NCBI GenBank assembly: GCA_016935595.1
Contig: JAFGQQ010000101.1
Location: 1-10,939, forward strand
Direction of reading: 5' to 3'
DNA length: 10,939 nucleotides
DNA from: Bacteroidales bacterium
GTDB lineage: Bacteria > Bacteroidota > Bacteroidia > Bacteroidales > UBA10428
The stretch's first letter is position 1. Every line of letters begins with the position of its first letter. Shown piece by piece: positions 6,150-10,939 of this stretch. Below the pieces are notes generated by a model. The model did not search any database, was not told the DNA's origin, and saw only the letters and a program-made list of their open reading frames with translations. The translations under genes and the position numbers were made by a program.

Positions 6150-7919
6150 ATGAAAACTTTTTTACTCACAAATTTATTAATGTTTTGTTATGTATTGACA
6201 AGCATTGCCCAAATCCCTCAAGTCTTCAATTACCAGGCTGTAGTGCGTGATAATAACAGTAATCCATTAACCGACCAACAGGTTGAAATATTAGTTTCCA
6301 TTTTAAAAACGACTGAAAATGGAAACTCGGTTTATACCGAATCCTTTACCAAAATAACCAATGAATTTGGATTGATTAACCTTGAAATCGGTAAAGGTAA
6401 TGTCGAATCAGGTAATTTTAATACAATTGACTGGGCAGTTGATAAATATTATTTAATGGTTGAAATAGAAGCCAACGGCAACAGCATTATCAGTAAATCG
6501 CAACTATTATCAGTACCGTATGCTTTATATGCAGAGAATACAAACAATGTAGATGATGCCGATGCAGACCCTGCAAATGAAATACAAAATTTAAGCAATA
6601 CAAAATCAGGCAGCAATGTTACGGTAAATATTAGTAATGGTAGCGGTACTACATTTAATATTGATGATGCTGATGCTGACCCGGCAAATGAAATACAAAT
6701 TATTTCCATTTCAAATGATACTATTTACTTAACAAATGGAGGATATGCCAAACTACCAGCTTCAAGCGGTGGGGATAATGACAGTGATTCTACAAATGAA
6801 TTACAAATCATTACGAAAGTTGGAAACACGGTTACTCTTTCTGATGGAGGAGGGTCATTTACAGATGAAGTAAACAATGCTGATACCAGTAGCACAAACG
6901 AAATACAAGCCCTATCAATCTCAAACGATACACTTTTCCTTGAAAATGGAGGTAATGTTAAATTACCAGGTCTTATTTTACCTTATTCAAGTGTTATTGA
7001 AAGTGATAGTTATGCCATTAATATCACAAATAATGGGCAAAGTGGTGGAGGCATATATTCTACATCAAATACTGATGGTCATGCAGTTTGGGGTCAATCA
7101 AATGGAGAAGGAACTGCAATTGGGGGTAGGGTTAATAATGGTGGAGGAACAGCAATTTATGGAAATATTGATTATTATGGAACAGGTAAAGCAGGGTATT
7201 TTTCAGTTGATAATCCAAATAATACAGAAGATGCTGTTTATGGTAAACATGTTGGTGGAGGTAATGGTGGCTTTTTTTGGATAGATAATCCTAGTTATTC
7301 AGACAATGCCGCTGTATATGCACTTTCAGGTGGAGCAGGTAATGCAATATATGCAAAAGCTACATCTACAAATAATTCTGCTGGTTATTTTGAGATTGCA
7401 CATGTTGCAAATAGTATGGATGCACTTTATGTGACAACAAATGGGACAGGGAGAGCAGCGTATTTTGATGGCGATGTTCATGTTCAAGGGAATTTATCAA
7501 AAAGTTCAGGTTCATTTACAATAGACCACCCTCTTGATCCTGAAAATGAAATTCTTAATCACAGTTTTGTAGAAAGCCCCGAAATGATAAATATTTATAA
7601 AGGCAGAACTAAACTTGAAAATGGCATAATTACAATACCACTTCCAGCATATTTTGATAGTTTAAACCACCCTGTTGGAAGAGAAATAACATTAACACCT
7701 GTAAATGGCTGGTCTCCTTTATATTTGGAAGGAGAAATAAATAATAACCAGTTTACAATTAAAACAACAGACCAGGGCAACCCAAACCAGGAATTCAGTT
7801 GGGTAATTTATGCAGTAAGAAATGATAAATTTGCCAGGGAAAATCCGATAATTGTCGAACAGGAAAAAGGCGAAGGTAACAGGTTTAAAAAAGGAGAATT
7901 GTTATACGAGACCAAATAA
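6150..7919 (+). CDS. Large secreted repeat-rich surface protein
   Basis: 589 residues. Signal peptide 1-20 (ending SIA before Q21). Residues 22-130 form the N-terminal domain typical of secreted Bacteroidota proteins: IPQVFNYQAVVRDNNSNPL, a TNEFGLINLEIGKG strand and SQLLSVPYALYAEN. Residues 135-273 hold four Asp-rich repeats. Residues about 296-440 are Gly-rich, with recurring A-V/I-Y-G/A and AGYF motifs, suggesting a beta-helical or fibre-like stalk. Residues about 440-570 (FDGDVHVQGNLSKSSGSFTI, then DHPLDPENEILNHSFVESPE) belong to a widespread C-terminal head-like domain found on fibrous secreted proteins. No T9SS sorting domain is present, although the preceding gene has one. The long N-terminal plus repeat plus head plan suggests a fibrous surface structural or adhesive protein. 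The biochemical role is unknown. Confidence 0.8.
   Translation: MKTFLLTNLLMFCYVLTSIAQIPQVFNYQAVVRDNNSNPLTDQQVEILVSILKTTENGNSVYTESFTKITNEFGLINLEIGKGNVESGNFNTIDWAVDKYYLMVEIEANGNSIISKSQLLSVPYALYAENTNNVDDADADPANEIQNLSNTKSGSNVTVNISNGSGTTFNIDDADADPANEIQIISISNDTIYLTNGGYAKLPASSGGDNDSDSTNELQIITKVGNTVTLSDGGGSFTDEVNNADTSSTNEIQALSISNDTLFLENGGNVKLPGLILPYSSVIESDSYAINITNNGQSGGGIYSTSNTDGHAVWGQSNGEGTAIGGRVNNGGGTAIYGNIDYYGTGKAGYFSVDNPNNTEDAVYGKHVGGGNGGFFWIDNPSYSDNAAVYALSGGAGNAIYAKATSTNNSAGYFEIAHVANSMDALYVTTNGTGRAAYFDGDVHVQGNLSKSSGSFTIDHPLDPENEILNHSFVESPEMINIYKGRTKLENGIITIPLPAYFDSLNHPVGREITLTPVNGWSPLYLEGEINNNQFTIKTTDQGNPNQEFSWVIYAVRNDKFARENPIIVEQEKGEGNRFKKGELLYETK
6552..6968 (+). repeat. Asp-rich coding repeats within the surface protein
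   Basis: Four units, each opening with an Asp-rich motif and NE-I/L-Q: DDADADPANEIQ at residues 135-146 and again, identical, at 172-183 (exactly 111 bases apart); DNDSDSTNELQ at 209-219; NADTSSTNEIQ near 242-252. Units two and four continue with SISNDTIYLTNGGYAKLP and SISNDTLFLENGGNVKLP (186-203 and 256-273). At the DNA level the first two units differ mainly at silent positions, so the duplication is not brand new. The Asp pattern could bind calcium; that is inference. Confidence 0.8.
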
Positions 7920-7956
7920 CCTGTCAGCGTGCGCAGCACCTGACAGTGTTTATTTG
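7913..7956 (+). repeat. Bulged hairpin repeat, copy 2, overlapping a stop codon
   Basis: A 19-bp interrupted stem: CAAAT (7913-7917) with ATTTG (7952-7956); AAC (7918-7920) with GTT (7948-7950); CTGTCAG (7921-7927) with CTGACAG (7940-7946); GTGC (7929-7932) with GCAC (7936-7939); loop GCA. Unpaired bases are C7928, T7947 and T7951. The TAA stop of the surface protein (7917-7919) is inside the stem. The first two bulges (C, then T) are at the same places as in the copy at 4139-4173, in the same orientation. It may end or protect the upstream mRNA. Confidence 0.75.
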
Positions 7957-8015
7957 TTAAAAAAGAAGAATTGTTGTAATATCAGGGAAAAGGATAATTT
8001 TTATCATTACACACC

Positions 8016-8048
8016 TTTTGTTTGTATCATATATTTTATCTATTTTTA
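8016..8048 (+). promoter_or_regulatory. Candidate Bacteroidota promoter for the MNT/HEPN pair
   Basis: TTTTG at 8016-8020 resembles the -33 TTTG box, and TATTTTTA at 8041-8048 is one mismatch from the -7 consensus TAnnTTTG, with 20 bases between them. The ATG of the nucleotidyltransferase is 33 bases after the -7 box. The region is very AT-rich, so chance matches are likely. Confidence 0.33.
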
Positions 8049-8080
8049 TTCAATAAATTTATTATGTTTAATTAATTCTT

Positions 8081-8395
8081 ATGAGTGAAGTAGCCGTAAA
8101 TATTATAAAAGAAGAATTTAAAAAAGAACATATACAAGTCCTTAAAGTCTTGTTATTCGGCAGCAGGGCAATTGAAAAAGCAAAAATAGGCAGCGACTGG
8201 GATTTTCTTGTCTTGTTAAATAAAGAATTAGGTTTTCATGCACAATGGAACATAGTAAAAAAAATAAAAAGGAAACTGGCAGAAAAAAAGATACCAAATG
8301 ATATTATTGTAAGATCAGTTAAAAAATTTGAAGAAGATAAAAATAATACAGGCTCAATTATTTATTATGCAAACAAACAAGCCGTTGAATTATGA
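8081..8395 (+). CDS. Minimal nucleotidyltransferase (MNT), antitoxin-type partner of HEPN
   Basis: 104 residues, the usual size of the stand-alone minimal nucleotidyltransferase family. The active-site signature is complete: G27-S28, ten residues, then D39-W40-D41 (GSRA...SDWD), with a likely third acidic residue at D74 in IPNDIIV. These bind two metals and transfer a nucleotide. In the studied MntA-HepT systems the MNT protein AMPylates the HEPN toxin and so neutralises it. The stop overlaps the next start (ATGA, 8392-8395), so the HEPN protein is translated in tight coupling. The protein is probably cytosolic, with no signal or membrane segment. No Shine-Dalgarno site is clear, which is normal in this phylum. 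The family call is firm; the antitoxin role is by analogy. Confidence 0.88.
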   Translation: MSEVAVNIIKEEFKKEHIQVLKVLLFGSRAIEKAKIGSDWDFLVLLNKELGFHAQWNIVKKIKRKLAEKKIPNDIIVRSVKKFEEDKNNTGSIIYYANKQAVEL

Positions 8396-8796
8396 ATAAC
8401 GAAATAGTAAGAAAATGGCTGATAAAAGCGGAAAATGATTTTAAAACTGCCAAAGACGAGTTGGCAACAGAAAATCCTGCAACAGATACGGTTTGTTTTC
8501 ACTTACAGCAATGCATCGAGAAATATTTAAAAGCATTCATTATTTTTCATCAAAAAGAAATACGCAGGACTCATGATATTGCCGAACTAATTGAAGCCTG
8601 TATTGAAATTGATCCCGCTTTTAAAATGTTATATGAATATGATGCGGATAATTTAACAGTTTATGCAATTGAAGTCAGGTACCCGGATGAATTTTATATA
8701 CCTACAATTGAGGAAACAAATAATTGTTTAAACATAACTTTACTTACAAAAAAATTTATTATTCGCAAATTAGAAGCGTTGGGTTTTGTTATATAA
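8392..8796 (+). CDS. HEPN-domain protein, probable toxin partner of the upstream MNT
   Basis: 134 residues, all-helical HEPN fold: WLIKAENDFKTAKDEL helix (9-24), CFHLQQCIEKYLKAFIIFHQ (35-54), then RRTHDIAELIEAC (58-70) and a VRYPDE turn (95-100). The Q-x-x-EK-x-LKA and HD-I/L-x-x-L signatures are standard for this family. Classic HepT-type RNases use R-x4-6-H; here the only Arg residues near His61 are R58 and R59, so the spacing is too short and the HxY target tyrosine of HepT is absent. It may use different residues, or act as a binding partner without RNase activity. It overlaps the MNT gene by 4 bases. An IS remnant on the opposite strand lies 14 bases past its stop. Family firm, toxicity not shown. 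Confidence 0.85.
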   Translation: MNNEIVRKWLIKAENDFKTAKDELATENPATDTVCFHLQQCIEKYLKAFIIFHQKEIRRTHDIAELIEACIEIDPAFKMLYEYDADNLTVYAIEVRYPDEFYIPTIEETNNCLNITLLTKKFIIRKLEALGFVI

Positions 8797-8810
8797 TTTA
8801 ACAGCCTTAA

Positions 8811-8990
8811 AGGCCCTTTTCTGTGTTCTTTTACCTTCAATGATTTAACTAATTCCTCCCAGGGTATTGAACGATAAATGCGTCCTAATTCTGATTTTTC
8901 AAATGAATCCCAGTATAAATAAAATTCTTTTTGTGGAGAATTAAAATTTATTTCTTGGGTAGTTTCAAAAATTCTTCGTATTTTTTGCAT
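8811..8990 (-). pseudogene. Transposase N-terminal remnant
   Basis: From ATG 8990-8988 on the minus strand, 60 codons read MQKIRRIFET, then FYLYWDSFEKSELGRIYRSI, PWEELVKSLKVKEHRKGP. The F-x-K-S-x-LG-x-IY-x-x-IPW-x-x-L pattern and the closing K-x-x-KGP resemble the N-terminus of Bacteroidota DDE-type (IS4/IS5-like) transposases. After residue 60 the similarity stops, and the frame runs antisense through the end of the HEPN gene, so it is almost certainly a truncated remnant lacking the catalytic domain. The break is 14 bases from the HEPN stop. The exact IS family is not certain, and no terminal inverted repeat was identified. Confidence 0.6.
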
Positions 8991-9064
8991 AGTTTTTTAA
9001 AAAGATTACCCCTAATTAAAGCTTTTTGGGCTTTTTTCAGGATTTTTTCTTATCTTTTTATTAA

Positions 9065-9106
9065 CAATAAGGAATTGGTTATCAACAGGTTGAACCACTA
9101 AGGAAT
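9065..9106. repeat. 11-base direct repeat flanking a small hairpin
   Basis: CAATAAGGAAT (9065-9075) and CACTAAGGAAT (9096-9106) match at 10 of 11 bases. Between them TGGTT (9076-9080) pairs with AACCA (9093-9097) and CAA (9083-9085) with TTG (9090-9092), with a two-base bulge and loop CAGG. It lies about 45-85 bases past the miaB stop. It may be a trace of a small insertion or chance in AT-rich DNA. Confidence 0.35.
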
Positions 9107-9149
9107 GTCCCTAAAAATAAAGAATTGTATATATTGCTACTTTTCTCAA

Positions 9150-10490
9150 TTAGTCTAAATCTTCATAGATATCACCAATTAAAGTTGCAGATGTGCAATC
9201 AATTATTTTTACTTTTAGATAATCTCCTGGCTTAAAATTCATTTTTGGATATACAACTACTTTATTTTGTGAAGTTCTTCCGAAAAGTTGCTGGTTCGAT
9301 TTTTTTGAGATTCCTTCAGTTAAAACTTCAAATATTTTTCCAACATCAGCTTGTTTACTTTTAGCGGATAATTGATTTTGTAAATCAATAATTTCAGTTA
9401 ACCGCCTGCTTTTTATTTCATCGGGAACATCATCCTTGAGTTCCTTTGCTGCACTTGTATCAGGACGTTCGGAATACTTAAACATATAAGCAAAATCGTA
9501 GCCTACTTCTTTCATTAATGACAGGGTTTGCTTGTGATCTTCTTCTGTTTCCGTACAAAAACCGGCAATAACATCAGTTGATAAGGCTGCATCGGGAAGG
9601 ATTCTTTTTATTGAAGCGATTCTCGCTAAATATTTTTCTCGGGTATAGTTTCGGTTCATTAATTCAAGTATTCTTGTGCTTCCCGATTGGACAGGTAAAT
9701 GAATGTGGTCGCAAATGTTTTTATAGGCAGCCATTACATATAATACTTCATCTGGAAGGTCCTTTGGATGGGAAGTTGAAAACCTGACGCGTAATTCTGG
9801 TGAAATCCTGGCTACTTTTTCTAAAAGTATTGCGAAATTTATAATGGTCCCATCTTTTTCAAAATGATAGGAATTCACGTTTTGCCCTAATAATGTTACT
9901 TCTTTATATCCGGAACTAACTAAATTTTCTGTTTCCCTGATAATTGTATCCAGATCACGACTGCGTTCATCACCTCGTGTATAGGGAACAACACAGTATG
10001 CACACATATTGTTGCAACCCCGCATAATTGAAACAAAGGCCGATACTTTATTTTTGTCCAATCGTACAGGGTTTATATCTGCATATAATTCTTCGTTTGA
10101 CAGCAATACATTAATTGCTTTTTGTCCGGCACCAGCTACCTGAAGTAAATTAGGCAAATTGCGATATGCATCAGGCCCGATTACCAAATCAACCATTTTT
10201 TCCCTTTCCAGTAATTCATCCTTTAGCCTTTCAGCCATGCACCCAATAACTCCAATTATAATTTCCGGCTTTTTTTTCTTAATCTGTCTGAAAACATTCA
10301 ACCTGCCCCAAACACGCTGTTCGGCGTTATCTCTAACCGAACAAGTGTTAATTAAAATTATATCCGCATTATTTATACTTTCAGTAATATTGTAACCATT
10401 ATCTTTCATAATAGACGCAACAACCTCACTGTCTAAAACATTCATCTGGCATCCGTAGGTTTCAATATATATTTTTGGATTTTTACTCAT
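9150..10490 (-). CDS. miaB: tRNA-2-methylthio-N6-dimethylallyladenosine synthase MiaB
   Basis: 446 residues, normal for MiaB. A cytosolic radical-SAM methylthiotransferase that converts i6A37 to ms2i6A37 in tRNAs reading UNN codons. The N-terminal UPF0004 domain (about 5-125) carries the three cluster-binding cysteines C14 (TYGCQMN), C50 ([16 protein letters not shown]) and C84 (GCMAE). The radical-SAM domain (about 145-375) has C159-x3-C163-x2-C166 in [20 protein letters not shown], the hallmark that separates MiaB from RimO and MtaB. The HLPVQSGS strand and STDVIAGF motif follow. The TRAM RNA-binding domain is at about 378-445. All key residues are present and the frame is unbroken. It is divergent from yebC, with a 234-base shared upstream region and a clear -7 box. 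Confidence 0.97.
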   Translation of the reverse strand: MSKNPKIYIETYGCQMNVLDSEVVASIMKDNGYNITESINNADIILINTCSVRDNAEQRVWGRLNVFRQIKKKKPEIIIGVIGCMAERLKDELLEREKMVDLVIGPDAYRNLPNLLQVAGAGQKAINVLLSNEELYADINPVRLDKNKVSAFVSIMRGCNNMCAYCVVPYTRGDERSRDLDTIIRETENLVSSGYKEVTLLGQNVNSYHFEKDGTIINFAILLEKVARISPELRVRFSTSHPKDLPDEVLYVMAAYKNICDHIHLPVQSGSTRILELMNRNYTREKYLARIASIKRILPDAALSTDVIAGFCTETEEDHKQTLSLMKEVGYDFAYMFKYSERPDTSAAKELKDDVPDEIKSRRLTEIIDLQNQLSAKSKQADVGKIFEVLTEGISKKSNQQLFGRTSQNKVVVYPKMNFKPGDYLKVKIIDCTSATLIGDIYEDLD

Positions 10491-10512
10491 TTTTTATCTG
10501 AATTTGAGCTTA

Positions 10513-10520
10513 CAAAGTTA
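10513..10520 (-). promoter_or_regulatory. -7 promoter box of miaB
   Basis: Read on the minus strand this is TAACTTTG, a perfect match to the Bacteroidota -7 consensus TAnnTTTG, 22 bases before the miaB ATG. A TTTG box about 20 bases further upstream is not evident, so the -33 element is weak. The opposite side of this gap (10491-10724) has a poorer candidate for yebC: TTTTG at 10628-10632 and TAATTTAC at 10651-10658. Confidence 0.5.
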
Positions 10521-10724
10521 CATTAATCTTTTTAAATAACTTTTTCATTTCTTGTACTATAGAAAAATAAATATTATTTATATTTCTGAAATTCAGTGAA
10601 ATAATTTCTTTTAAAATTCAAAACCAATTTTGTAATTTTATCGTCAATTTTAATTTACATTAGTTATAATAAATAACCAATTAAATAATTAATAGTTCAA
10701 TAATTAATATTAAATATAAAAAGT

Positions 10725-10939
10725 ATGTCAGGTCATAGTAAATGGTCAACCATAAAACGAAAGAAAGGAGCAGCTGACGCAAAGCGTTCAAAAGCTTTTT
10801 CACGTATAGTTAAAGAAATTCAGGTAGCGGTAAAGGAAGGAGGGGCTGATCCTGAAGCAAATCCACGGTTAAGATTAGCTGTACAAAATGCCAAGGGTGT
10901 AAATATGCCAAAGGATAACATTGAGAGAGCAATAAATAA
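10725..10939 (+). CDS. yebC: YebC/PmpR family protein, N-terminal part (3' end outside window)
   Basis: The first 71 codons are visible and the frame runs off the right edge. The sequence starts [20 protein letters not shown], followed by [40 protein letters not shown] and IERAIN. This is the strongly conserved N-terminal helical domain of the YebC/TACO1 family, with the SGHSKW opening intact. The family is about 240 residues, so roughly 30 percent is present. Members were long listed as transcriptional regulators; the mitochondrial TACO1 branch, and more recently bacterial YebC, have been tied to translation at difficult (for example proline-rich) stretches. It is transcribed away from miaB. 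No Shine-Dalgarno site is seen; the ATG is fixed by the universal MSGHSKW start. Confidence 0.95.
   Translation, partial: MSGHSKWSTIKRKKGAADAKRSKAFSRIVKEIQVAVKEGGADPEANPRLRLAVQNAKGVNMPKDNIERAIN

Larger units (their letters stand above)
8797..9149. other. 353-base gap between the HEPN gene and miaB
   Basis: Both flanking genes end into this gap. It holds a minus-strand transposase remnant (8811-8990) and, from 8991 on, very AT-rich sequence with a short direct repeat around a hairpin (9065-9106). No intact gene, RNA gene or convincing terminator was seen. Weak stems at 8804-8814 (GCCT/AGGC) and 9018-9034 (AAAGC/GCTTT, then three T) could end transcripts but are not strong enough to call. Confidence 0.6.

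Noticed and set aside
6449..6709. Minus-strand frame with repeated SFAGSASASS
   Set aside because: It is the antisense image of the duplicated Asp-rich coding repeat.
6877..7284. 135-codon plus-strand frame inside the surface protein gene
   Set aside because: Met/Ile/Gln-rich shadow of the Gly-rich stalk; the overlapping frame has clear domain homology.
7852..8088. 78-codon frame spanning the surface-protein stop and the hairpin
   Set aside because: No start context, runs through a hairpin repeat, and shows no recognisable protein pattern.
8801..8824. Stem GCCT/AGGC with outer ACAG/CTGT after the HEPN gene
   Set aside because: The stem is short and interrupted, and it lies partly within the transposase remnant, so terminator function cannot be supported.
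9018..9037. AAAGC/GCTTT stem with T-run as a terminator
   Set aside because: Only 5 bp, seven-base loop and three further T; too weak, and no adjacent plus-strand gene ends there.
9080..9088. TTATCAACA resembling a DnaA box
   Set aside because: One mismatch from TTATCCACA, single copy, and in AT-rich DNA with no other origin features.
10159..10395. Plus-strand frames antisense to miaB (also 9578-9787)
   Set aside because: MiaB is unambiguous on the other strand; these are shadows.

Overview
The window is an AT-rich stretch of a Bacteroidota chromosome, probably from an uncultured Bacteroidales-like or related lineage. Four things support this: a type IX secretion (T9SS) C-terminal sorting domain; a surface-type protein with the N-terminal domain (IPQ-x-FNYQAVVRD) common in this phylum; start codons without clear Shine-Dalgarno sites; and a TAnnTTTG -7 promoter box before miaB. 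No tRNA, rRNA or CRISPR array was seen.

Layout. (1) 2-232: C-terminal end of a DUF1704 (QEGLA-motif) protein, cut by the window edge, followed by a hairpin terminator. (2) 434-4123: three tightly packed genes, all with signal peptides: a DUF4384 protein with an LPP20/FlgT-like N-terminus, an exported caspase-like protease with CARDB-like domains and a calcium-loop motif, and a probable outer-membrane beta-barrel protein. Gaps of 5 and 4 bases imply one operon. (3) 4195-5499: a lipoprotein with two FN3-like repeats and a C-terminal beta-rich domain. (4) 5646-7919: a two-gene unit, a very small T9SS cargo and a 589-residue repeat-rich surface protein. (5) 8081-8796: an overlapping nucleotidyltransferase/HEPN pair of toxin-antitoxin type. 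(6) 8797-9149: a gene-poor gap holding a transposase remnant. (7) 9150-10490 (minus): miaB for tRNA modification, divergent from the start of yebC at 10725, which is cut by the right edge.

The first 8 kb is accessory, envelope-directed material. The right end is conserved housekeeping. The toxin-antitoxin pair and IS remnant sit at the boundary, as expected for a site of gene turnover.

The best candidate for an under-described system is the exported caspase / DUF4384 / beta-barrel operon, in which all partners are predicted to act beyond the inner membrane. Two families of small hairpins also stand out. One (4139-4173 and 7913-7956) keeps the same stem-and-bulge plan while its paired bases change together. 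The other (340-359 and 5533-5552) lies 75-95 bases upstream of secreted-protein genes. All functional statements come from reading motifs by eye; no database search was run.
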